A stretch of DNA of 32,324 nt from GWB1-37-8 sp964603935 (GTDB taxonomy: Bacteria > Patescibacteriota > Microgenomatia > Levybacterales > UBA12049), in NCBI GenBank assembly GCA_964603935.1, contig CAZRWL010000012.1, positions 1-32,324 of the forward strand, in the 5' to 3' direction. Under the pieces are notes generated by a model. It searched no databases. It worked only from the letters and a program-made list of their open reading frames with translations, and was not told where the DNA came from. This document shows, piece by piece, positions 6,174 to 12,798 of the stretch. A program made the position numbers and the translations under genes. Position 1 is the first letter of the stretch. The number at the start of each line of letters is the position of its first letter.

Positions 6174-7352
6174 ATGCCGGCAGTTCAGAGAAGTGAATTT
6201 TTATTAGCATTGAATCAAGTCGCCAACGAGCGGGGAGTTAATGTTGAGGTTGTTTTGGACACTGTAAAAAACGCTATTTTGGCAGCCTACAAGAAAGATC
6301 ATCCGGAAGCTGAACTCGAGGAGTATTCTGCAACTTTGGATAAAAATACAGGTGAAGCTACTATTTTACGCAAAAATAAAGATGTTACGCCTCCCGGATT
6401 TGGAAGGATCGCAGCTCAAACAGCAAGACAGGTAATACTTCAGAAAATCAGGGAAAAAGAAAAAGAAGCAATAATCGCGGATTATAAATTAAGAGTCGGA
6501 ACAATTGTCAATGGAATGATTTTACGATTTGCCGGGCCGAATATTATCGTTGATGTTGGAAAAACAGAGGCATTGATGCCGATTCCCGAGCAAATTCCAA
6601 ATGAAAGATACCGTCTGAATCAAAGACTTGCTGTTTACATCTTGGAAATCAGAAGCGGCATAAAAGGAGAGGATATAATAGTTTCCCGCGCCAGCAATGG
6701 ATTGCTGGAGGGATTGTTTAAAAGAGAAGTTCCCGAAGTCGCAAAGGGAAGCGTTGTCATAAAGAACATCGCAAGAGAACCTGGAGCAAGAAGCAAAGTG
6801 GCTGTTTTTTCAAATCAACAGGGAATAGATCCTGTTGGAAGCTGTGTCGGACAAAGAGGAGTCAGAGTGCAGGCTATAATTGCTGAATTTGGCGGACTTG
6901 AAAAAATTGACATTATTCAGTGGCAGGAAAATGCGAGAGATTATATTGCCCAAGCGCTTTCTCCTGCGAAAAATGTTAGAGTTGAATTGGACAAGGCTAT
7001 GGCGGACAAGTCGGAAGGGCAAGAAAGAGTAGCTCATGTATTTGTTCCGGTTGAAGAGCTTTCTTTAGCGATTGGAAGGGATGGGCAGAATGTCCGGCTT
7101 GCTTCAAAATTAACAGATTACAGGATTGAAATCGAAGAAGATAAAACAGTAGTAAAAGAAAAAGTATCAAAAGAAGAGAAAGTATCAAAAGTATCGAAAG
7201 GAGAAGAAAAGAAGGCGGAAGATGAAAAGATTGAAGAGGTTAAGGCTGAAGAAAAAACAGTAGGAGTTGGAGAAAAACAGGTAAAATCCCAAGCTCAAAA
7301 TGACAAATCCCAAACAAATTCAAATGACCAAATTCAAAATGAAAAAGTTTAA
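6174..7352 (+). CDS. nusA: Transcription factor NusA
   Basis: NusA binds RNA polymerase and modulates pausing, termination and antitermination. The ATG at 6174 gives MPAVQRSEFLLALNQVANERG, a normal NusA N-terminus, and sits behind an extended -10 promoter; the longer in-frame reading from 6093 runs through the repeat arm and is rejected. Domains in the 392-residue product: N-terminal polymerase-binding domain (about 1-120), S1 domain (about 125-195, VGTIVNGMILRFAGPNIIVDVG), and two KH domains with the signatures AREPGARSKVAV, DPVGSCVGQRGVRVQ and LSLAIGRDGQNVRLA. The tail after about 325 is a charged K/E stretch ending in a low-complexity N/Q segment. No acidic AR repeats are present. infB follows after 27 bases. 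Confidence 0.96.
   Translation: MPAVQRSEFLLALNQVANERGVNVEVVLDTVKNAILAAYKKDHPEAELEEYSATLDKNTGEATILRKNKDVTPPGFGRIAAQTARQVILQKIREKEKEAIIADYKLRVGTIVNGMILRFAGPNIIVDVGKTEALMPIPEQIPNERYRLNQRLAVYILEIRSGIKGEDIIVSRASNGLLEGLFKREVPEVAKGSVVIKNIAREPGARSKVAVFSNQQGIDPVGSCVGQRGVRVQAIIAEFGGLEKIDIIQWQENARDYIAQALSPAKNVRVELDKAMADKSEGQERVAHVFVPVEELSLAIGRDGQNVRLASKLTDYRIEIEEDKTVVKEKVSKEEKVSKVSKGEEKKAEDEKIEEVKAEEKTVGVGEKQVKSQAQNDKSQTNSNDQIQNEKV
7282..7347 (+). repeat. Low-complexity repeat encoding the NusA C-terminus
   Basis: A degenerate array of AAATCCCAA, AAATGAC and AATTCAAA units, translated as KSQAQNDKSQTNSNDQIQN. Unlike the preceding charged tail it looks like a sequence-driven insertion: similar AAATGACAAATCCCAA strings occur, as I recall, between genes in other CPR genomes. 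Confidence 0.45.
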
Positions 7353-7379
7353 TTTTGAAAATTTGAATTCAGTTGATAT

Positions 7380-8969
7380 ATGGCAAAGAAAAATATTAAG
7401 CTTAAAGAAGATTCAGAAAGCAATGCGCGTCCACGCCTGTCCACTTCGTTTGCAGGCGAGCTCCCTCGCGTAAACGCTCAGTCCGCTCCCCCTGTTGTTG
7501 CAGTTTTGGGTCATGTTGATCATGGTAAAACTTCACTTTTGGACGCAGTCCGCAAAACAAATGTCGCTTCAAGAGAGCATGGGGGAATTACTCAAGGCAT
7601 TGGCGCTTCAAGCGTAGACATAACGGTTGAAGGAGTTGAAAAATCGATCACTTTCATAGACACCCCGGGGCATGAAGCCTTTACCCACATGAGAGGTCGG
7701 GGAGCACAGGCGGCGGATATAGGATTATTAGTAGTTTCATCCGTTGACGGCGTAATGCCCCAGACAAAGGAGAGCATAGAGCTTTTGAAAAAAGCGCAAA
7801 TCCCATTTATCGTTGTTCTGACTAAATCAGATGTTCCCGGAATTCAGGAGGAGAAAGTCAAAGGGCAATTAGTGAAAGAAGGAGTTTTGCTGGAAGGTTA
7901 TGGGGGAGATATTCCGTATATTTCCGTATCTAGCAAGACAAATACGAACATAAAGGAATTGTTGGAGTTGATTTCTCTTGTTTTCGACATGAAACAAAAG
8001 CCAATTTTAGATAGCAGCCTAAAAGGCATTGTTATTGAATCCCGTCTTGATCAAAAATCAGGGCCAAGAGCAACGGTTGTGATTAAGTCCGGAGAGTTAG
8101 AAGTTAGAGATGAAATTCAGTGTGATGGAATAAAGGCAAGGGTTAGAACAATAATTAACGATAAGGGTATTCATTTGGAAAAAGCAGGGATTGGGGAAGC
8201 TGTAGAGGTTTTGGGATTTGAAAAAGTGCCAATGGTGGGGGGAATAGTAACCACAATTTCAAATTTCAAATTTCAAATTTCAAATTCGGTTGGGAGTTCT
8301 TCCTCTTCTGCCACCCCTTTAGTTTCTTTACCTTTTCACTCTGGGCAGGAGGCAATGCCGATGCCTGAGGATTTTTTAAATGCAAAAGAAGTGCCCACTC
8401 TCTCTATAGTTCTATGCGCTGATAATCAAGGATCTTTGGAGGCAATTATCCGGTCTTTGCCTTCAGAAATTAATATAGCTCTTCAAAAAACAGGAGATAT
8501 TACGACCACAGATATTCTGCTTGCAAAATCAATTAACGCAATAGTTTTGGGTTTTAATGTGAAAATCAAGCCGGAAATTGCAAAATTTGCTGTTCAGGAG
8601 AAAGTCTTGGCCAAAAACTACAAGATTATCTACGAGTTAATATCGGAGATAAAAGATGTGTTGGAAGGTAAGCAGCTGGCGCTTGTTGAAGAGATATATG
8701 GAAGAGCGAAAGTGCTTGCGTCTTTTCCCTTTGAGAAGACAAAAGTTCTAGGAGTCAAGGTTCTGGAGGGCAGAGTAGCGCGCGGAGACAAAGTCCGTCT
8801 GATCAGAAATCCGTCAGCTGACGGAGAAATTATCGGAGAAAGCGTAATTAGTTCGGTGAGAAGCAGCAAAAATATTGTTTCAAAAATAGAAGAAGGACAG
8901 GAGGGCGGAGTTATTCTGACTCCTTCCCTTGACTTTACTATAGGGGATATGCTAATATGCCATGGTTAA
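7380..8969 (+). CDS. infB: Translation initiation factor IF-2, short form
   Basis: GTPase that places initiator tRNA on the 30S subunit and promotes subunit joining. In the 529-residue protein the GTPase domain shows G1 GHVDHGKT (44-51), G2 GGITQGIGA, G3 DTPGHEAF, G4 TKSD and G5 SSKTN, followed by domain II (from about 215), domain III (about 335-430, VPTLSIVLCADNQGSLEAI) and domain IV. The long N-terminal region of E. coli IF-2 is missing, replaced by some 35 residues partly encoded by palindromes. G4 normally reads NKxD; here the Asn is Thr. A 7-base tandem repeat is inserted between domains II and III (SNFKFQISN), followed by a serine-rich stretch. It follows nusA as in most bacteria; the usual rbfA and truB are not next to it. 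Confidence 0.96.
   Translation: MAKKNIKLKEDSESNARPRLSTSFAGELPRVNAQSAPPVVAVLGHVDHGKTSLLDAVRKTNVASREHGGITQGIGASSVDITVEGVEKSITFIDTPGHEAFTHMRGRGAQAADIGLLVVSSVDGVMPQTKESIELLKKAQIPFIVVLTKSDVPGIQEEKVKGQLVKEGVLLEGYGGDIPYISVSSKTNTNIKELLELISLVFDMKQKPILDSSLKGIVIESRLDQKSGPRATVVIKSGELEVRDEIQCDGIKARVRTIINDKGIHLEKAGIGEAVEVLGFEKVPMVGGIVTTISNFKFQISNSVGSSSSSATPLVSLPFHSGQEAMPMPEDFLNAKEVPTLSIVLCADNQGSLEAIIRSLPSEINIALQKTGDITTTDILLAKSINAIVLGFNVKIKPEIAKFAVQEKVLAKNYKIIYELISEIKDVLEGKQLALVEEIYGRAKVLASFPFEKTKVLGVKVLEGRVARGDKVRLIRNPSADGEIIGESVISSVRSSKNIVSKIEEGQEGGVILTPSLDFTIGDMLICHG
7434..7469 (+). repeat. In-frame double palindrome at the 5' end of infB
   Basis: CGCCTG (7434-7439) pairs with CAGGCG (7453-7458), and the partly overlapping GCGAG (7456-7460) pairs with CTCGC (7465-7469). 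The segment encodes roughly residues 18-30 of IF-2 (PRLSTSFAGELPR), a region with no counterpart in the conserved fold. As an mRNA hairpin near the start it could also affect translation. Confidence 0.65.
8256..8283 (+). repeat. 7-bp tandem repeat (ATTTCAA x4) inside infB
   Basis: Four exact copies of ATTTCAA (8256-8262, 8263-8269, 8270-8276, 8277-8283) and a partial fifth. Three units equal seven codons, so any multiple of three units keeps the frame. It encodes ISNFKFQISN at the junction of domains II and III of IF-2. Confidence 0.85.
8929..8958 (+). promoter_or_regulatory. Putative promoter inside the 3' end of infB
   Basis: TTGACT (8929-8934) and TAATAT (8953-8958) at 18-base spacing, 14 bases before the ATG at 8973. 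It would give the DHH-like gene its own transcription start. Being inside coding sequence, it could be fortuitous. Confidence 0.4.
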
Positions 8970-8972
8970 ACT

Positions 8973-9887
8973 ATGGACAATGTAATGCTTGAAAAGGTCA
9001 AAGACCTTCTTGCTAAAAACGAAAACATCGGTATTGCTATTGGCCGTAATCCCGGTATTGATCAGATGGCTGCAGCGTTATCTTTGTATCTTGCGCTTTC
9101 AGAAACCTCTAAGAAAATTGACATTGTTTGTCCTACAGAGCCAATAGTGGAGGTGTCCTCGCTGGTTGGAATTAATAAGGTTAAAAAATCTTTTGACGGA
9201 GGAGCAAACGGAGATTTAACAGTGTCCTTTCCGTATGAAGAAGGAGAAATAGAGAAAATTTCCTACACTCTTGAGGATGGAAAGCTAAATATCTTGGTTA
9301 AAGCAGGCGAAAATGGCCTTTCTTTTAATGAGAAAGATGTAGAGTACAAAAGAGAGGGAGCAGCTCCGGGCCTGGTTTTTGTCGTAGGAACTCCGAGAAT
9401 ATCGGATTTGGGAACAGCTTTTGACATGGAGACTTTTAAGGACTCAAAGGTAATAAATATAGACTATAAACCGGAAAATCAGGGATTCGGAGACATACCT
9501 CTTCTGGGCAGTCATGCGTCCTCTGTCTGTGAGCTCATGGCGAACCTTATTGCTTCCTTGTCTCTCAAAATGGATATTGATATCGCCTCCAATCTTCTGA
9601 CCGGAATTATTAGCGCAACAGATAATTTCCAAAGTTCCGCAACGAGTCCATTGGCTTTTGAAAGCGCTTCGGTTCTTTTGAAAAAAGGCGCGGTTAGAAA
9701 ATCAAAGACGCTATCGGTATCCGATATCAAAGGAGATGCTTTTTTCAGTCCAAAAACTGTTAAACCCTCCTTTCCTAAAATTTCAAAAGGAACTGAGGAG
9801 AAAAAACCCGAGATAAAGTTGGGCGAGAACAACCCTCCTGATGATTGGCTTGCTCCAAAGATTTACAAAGGCTCGACCTCGATATAA
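8973..9887 (+). CDS. DHH-family-like protein with lost catalytic residues
   Basis: The fold signature resembles NrnA-type DHH phosphoesterases, which degrade short RNAs or pAp and often follow infB in bacteria: IGIAIGRNPGIDQMAAALSLYLAL at residues about 19-42, VINIDYKPENQGFGDI near 165, SVCELMANLI and LLTGIISATDNFQ near 210. The metal-binding motifs are altered: the first DxD-type site reads DQM, the DHH itself reads DYK, and the later aspartate motif reads SATDNF. The protein is therefore probably not a standard phosphoesterase. The DHHA1 domain seems missing; the C-terminal 70 residues are polar and proline/lysine-rich. It starts 3 bases after infB. Role unknown; nucleotide or RNA binding is plausible. 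Confidence 0.75.
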   Translation: MDNVMLEKVKDLLAKNENIGIAIGRNPGIDQMAAALSLYLALSETSKKIDIVCPTEPIVEVSSLVGINKVKKSFDGGANGDLTVSFPYEEGEIEKISYTLEDGKLNILVKAGENGLSFNEKDVEYKREGAAPGLVFVVGTPRISDLGTAFDMETFKDSKVINIDYKPENQGFGDIPLLGSHASSVCELMANLIASLSLKMDIDIASNLLTGIISATDNFQSSATSPLAFESASVLLKKGAVRKSKTLSVSDIKGDAFFSPKTVKPSFPKISKGTEEKKPEIKLGENNPPDDWLAPKIYKGSTSI

Positions 9888-9890
9888 AAT
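9862..9890 (+). promoter_or_regulatory. Putative helicase promoter
   Basis: TTTACA (9862-9867) and TAAAAT (9885-9890) at 17-base spacing, overlapping the end of the DHH-like gene, with 22 bases to the ATG at 9913. Moderate match only. Confidence 0.35.
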
Positions 9891-9912
9891 AATATTGCTT
9901 TTTTGTTTAAAC

Positions 9913-12237
9913 ATGACAATAGAAACAGCGCCAAGTCATTTTCCGTTAAATTTGCCTGATAGAATAGTAGAATCTTCGGAGTCTTCCATTTCCAGAACCC
10001 TTCAAAACGCAGTTACGAATTTAGATGAGTACATTGTTCGCCATGAGGCAGGTTTGGACGCAAAGCCTTTAAAACCAAGACAAATGACTGTTTTTAAAGC
10101 AATTAGGAATTCTTTTTATGATGGGAAAGCGCAAGGATGTATAGTTCTTCCAACCGGAGCTGGAAAAACAGTCATTTTCTCTAAGTTAATTGATGCTATA
10201 AGACCAAAAAAGACATTGATTATTGAGCCTACCATACATTTGGTTGACCAATCGGGAAAAGAGGTAAAGCGATTTACGGAGAAATTAGAGATTGGAAAAA
10301 TATATTCCCACGCGAAAAAGTATGGAGCGGCGGTTACAATTACAACTTACAGCTCTCTGGTTGAAAAAGTAAAAACCGGAGAAATTAAGCCGGAAGATTA
10401 CGATTTGATTATTTTAGACGAAGCGCATGAGGCATTAAGCGCTAGGAGAACGCATGCAATTGGATTATTTACTAATGCAATAAAGCTGGGATTTACCGCA
10501 ACGGCTGAATACTCAAGTCATAAAAAGGTTTCAGATCTTCTTGAAAATGAAATATATAGAATGACTATAAAAGAAGCGGTTCAGGAAGGACTAATATCAA
10601 GCTTTCAGGTGTTTGTTGTGCGTTCAAATGCAGAACTATCAAAAGTTAAAATAGCTAAAAATGACTTTAATCAGCGGGATTTGCAAAGAGCAATTGATAT
10701 GAAAAGCAGAAATATGCAGGCTTTGGATCTTTTCTTGAATTACGAATATGAGGGAGTCAAGTTAAAAGATCAAAAAGCCTTAATTTTTTGCGCCGGAGTT
10801 AAGCATGCAGCGCATGTAGCAGAACTTTTTAAGGAAAACGGACTTAGGGCAGAGGTAATAAGCGGAGAAGACTCGAAATTAAGACAAAGAGAAATATTGG
10901 ATAAGTTTGAAAAAGGAGAGATAGATAAACTTTGCAGCGTCAATCTTCTGCATAGGGGTCTTCATATTCCCGGAGTGTCTGTATGCATAAACCTTGCGCC
11001 AACCGTTTCACTAGTTAGAGCGCAGCAGAGAGCGGGAAGAGTGTTGGGGATAGATCCGGACAATCCGCTTAAGATGTCACTAATTTTTGACTTTTTAGAT
11101 TTGGATTCCGAAAAAGGGTCAAGCAGAATCCCCATATCTTATGCGGAAATAGCGCAAGGAGCTTTGATCGTTGATAAATTAGGCAAAGCGGGTAAGTTAA
11201 GAAAGACAAGCGATCAAATAAGCGTAGACAATAGGAAGCGCTTATCCAGAGAAGAAGTTATTGTGTTTGAGGAATCTATGCTTGAAGAAAAGAAGATTAT
11301 TGCTGATCCGCAAGAGGTAATGAGAATAGTTAGGGAGAATATTTCCATAGAGAAAACAATTAAGCCTCCTCCGGAAGGAAGCGTAACTATACATGATTTT
11401 GCCATGAAGCACGGGATTCATGATGAACATGTGGAGAAAATGCTGCGGGATACTGCCTTGATTGCCGACTCTAAAGGTCATCCGGATTATAGCATTAGGG
11501 AGTTTTCAGGCGCAAATGGCAAGGCAATAGCGTATATGTCTGCGGAATTGTCTGCCAGGCTAGATAGGGATTTGAATAACGCCCGCAGCATAGAAGAGGG
11601 GTGGCATAATGAAAATGAAATTTTAAAAATTGCAAATGAATTACTTAGGGTAGGATGGATGAAAGTTAGAAAAAGCATAGAGACAGTTAGGAGGCTTGAT
11701 GAATTTAAAGATGCGGCAACCCAAATGAAAATATCTTCAAATAATGTTGCTGTTGAATATTATCCTCCCAATTTCATTAATGCGGTTTTGAACAATATTG
11801 CGGAGAAGCAAAATAGCTTTTCACCTCCTTTGCCCGGATGGACTACTAATTCCGGATTAGCAAGGGAATTAGGGGTTACTCCCAAAGTAGCAAGCAGATT
11901 AGTAAAAAATTATAGCAAAGATCGTCCGGGATCAATACGCAAATTTAGATTTGAAAGAACGGATGGACGGGGCGCAGCGGGAATATATGAATGTATTTCT
12001 CCTGAGCTAAGGAAGCTTATCATAGAAAAGGAAGGCGGTTTGGGTTACGCCCCGCAGGGATATAAGCCGGTTTCTGTTTTAGATAAAGAGCTTGGAGTGG
12101 ATGCCGTCACGATTATGAGACATGCGAATCTACATCCCGAATGGTTTGGGGAATATAGATCTAAAACCAGATTAAGAACTGTATTTGTAAGCCCCGAGGG
12201 GATAAGAGAAATACAGGCGGATAGAAAAGCAGCTTAA
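9913..12237 (+). CDS. Superfamily 2 DEAH-box helicase with long C-terminal extension
   Basis: An ATP-dependent nucleic acid translocase of 774 residues. The ATG at 9913 is preferred over an in-frame codon at 9841 that overlaps the preceding gene by 47 bases. Core motifs: Q-like LKPRQMTV (53-60), I LPTGAGKT (79-86), Ia IEPTIHLV, II DEAH (near 168), III GFTATA, IV ALIFCAGVKHA, V LLHRGLHIPGV and VI QQRAGRVLG. The core resembles the helicase of RAD25- and type I/III restriction-like proteins. The C-terminal 350 residues match no domain I can name, but contain at least three helix-turn-helix-looking segments (IHDFAMKHGIHDEHVEKML, NSGLARELGVTPKVASRLV, SVLDKELGVDAVTIMRHA). No nuclease motif is seen. 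It interrupts the infB-rpsO region. Confidence 0.85.
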   Translation: MTIETAPSHFPLNLPDRIVESSESSISRTLQNAVTNLDEYIVRHEAGLDAKPLKPRQMTVFKAIRNSFYDGKAQGCIVLPTGAGKTVIFSKLIDAIRPKKTLIIEPTIHLVDQSGKEVKRFTEKLEIGKIYSHAKKYGAAVTITTYSSLVEKVKTGEIKPEDYDLIILDEAHEALSARRTHAIGLFTNAIKLGFTATAEYSSHKKVSDLLENEIYRMTIKEAVQEGLISSFQVFVVRSNAELSKVKIAKNDFNQRDLQRAIDMKSRNMQALDLFLNYEYEGVKLKDQKALIFCAGVKHAAHVAELFKENGLRAEVISGEDSKLRQREILDKFEKGEIDKLCSVNLLHRGLHIPGVSVCINLAPTVSLVRAQQRAGRVLGIDPDNPLKMSLIFDFLDLDSEKGSSRIPISYAEIAQGALIVDKLGKAGKLRKTSDQISVDNRKRLSREEVIVFEESMLEEKKIIADPQEVMRIVRENISIEKTIKPPPEGSVTIHDFAMKHGIHDEHVEKMLRDTALIADSKGHPDYSIREFSGANGKAIAYMSAELSARLDRDLNNARSIEEGWHNENEILKIANELLRVGWMKVRKSIETVRRLDEFKDAATQMKISSNNVAVEYYPPNFINAVLNNIAEKQNSFSPPLPGWTTNSGLARELGVTPKVASRLVKNYSKDRPGSIRKFRFERTDGRGAAGIYECISPELRKLIIEKEGGLGYAPQGYKPVSVLDKELGVDAVTIMRHANLHPEWFGEYRSKTRLRTVFVSPEGIREIQADRKAA

Positions 12238-12250
12238 GGTTCAATAGTTG

Positions 12251-12279
12251 TTGATATAATTATTCAAAACTGGTATAAT
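12251..12279 (+). promoter_or_regulatory. rpsO-pnp promoter
   Basis: TTGATA (12251-12256), 17-base spacer and TATAAT (12274-12279) preceded by TGG as an extended -10. Unlike most promoters here it leaves a long leader, about 145 bases to the rpsO ATG, which holds a strong GC-rich hairpin and AT-rich complementary arms. That arrangement suggests post-transcriptional control of rpsO. Confidence 0.7.
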
Positions 12280-12328
12280 AGCAATTAACGAATTTTTAAT
12301 TTGAAATTTTTAATTTTCAATGAAACTC

Positions 12329-12361
12329 TCCCGCCAATTTCGGGATCCCGCTGAGGCGGGA
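12329..12361 (+). repeat. GC-rich palindrome in the rpsO leader
   Basis: TCCCGCC (12329-12335) pairs with GGCGGGA (12355-12361), enclosing the perfect 10-base palindrome CGGGATCCCG (12341-12350). Flanking AT-rich arms (TTTAATTTTCAA before, TTGAAAATTTTAAA after) are also complementary. Either a repeat-family insertion or a folded leader acting on rpsO; in E. coli the S15 protein represses its own leader through a pseudoknot. Confidence 0.7.
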
Positions 12362-12430
12362 CAAATTTAAATTCTTAAACATTTAGATTTCATTTCAAAT
12401 TTCGAATTGAAAATTTTAAATTATTGAAAT

Positions 12431-12793
12431 ATGCCGCTTAGCACAACATTAAAGAAAAAAGTTATCAAGGAATTTCAGACAGTTCAGGGAGATACCGGAA
12501 GTCCTGAAGTTCAGATCGCGCTTTTGACAACCAGAATTGATCGGCTGACAGAGCATCTGAAACAGCACATTCATGATGTTCATTCCAGACGCGGACTTTT
12601 GTCAATGATTGCCAAGAGAAGAAGGCTTATTAATTTCTTAACAAAAGTTGATAAGAAAAGGTCTTCTATAATAGAGGAAAAGATTGGTTTTGACCGAGCT
12701 AAGCTCGGTTCTGACAAAAAACCTCAGGAAAAGGCGGATCCAACGGCCGGCTCAGGACAAGGGAAGGTAAAGAAAGCGAAGAAAACTAAATAA
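12431..12793 (+). CDS. rpsO: 30S ribosomal protein S15 with repeat-derived C-terminal tail
   Basis: S15 binds the central domain of 16S rRNA early in 30S assembly. Residues 1-88 are canonical: DTGSPEVQIALLTTRIDRLTEHLKQH in pieces, HDVHSRRGLLSMIAKRRRLINFL and a final helix. The usual protein is about 89 residues; this one is 120. The extra tail begins where the normal protein ends and consists of FDRAKLGSDKK, PQEKADPTAGSGQG and KVKKAKKTK. Two palindromic repeat units encode most of it. No Shine-Dalgarno sequence is evident. pnp follows after 5 bases, the conserved rpsO-pnp pairing. Confidence 0.96.
   Translation: MPLSTTLKKKVIKEFQTVQGDTGSPEVQIALLTTRIDRLTEHLKQHIHDVHSRRGLLSMIAKRRRLINFLTKVDKKRSSIIEEKIGFDRAKLGSDKKPQEKADPTAGSGQGKVKKAKKTK
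12693..12709 (+). repeat. In-frame palindrome 1 in rpsO
   Basis: Perfect 7-bp inverted repeat ACCGAGC (12693-12699) and GCTCGGT (12703-12709) with a TAA loop that is out of frame. Encodes DRAKLG at the point where S15 normally ends. Confidence 0.8.
12740..12762 (+). repeat. In-frame repeat 2 in rpsO, TAGSGQ-encoding
   Basis: CCAACGGCCGGCTCAGGACA and following AGG: a diverged copy of the unit seen in pnp (13281) and the Lon-like gene (15328). All three are read in the same phase and give (S/T)(A/T)GSGQ. Confidence 0.65.
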
Positions 12794-12798
12794 CAAAA

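Noticed and set aside
8256..8283. CRISPR-like array
   Set aside because: The units are 7 bases with no spacers; it is a simple tandem repeat inside coding sequence. No CRISPR array or cas gene is seen in the window.
9913..12237. Type I or III restriction helicase subunit
   Set aside because: The helicase core is similar, but there is no nuclease motif, no methyltransferase or specificity gene nearby, and the neighbours are housekeeping genes.
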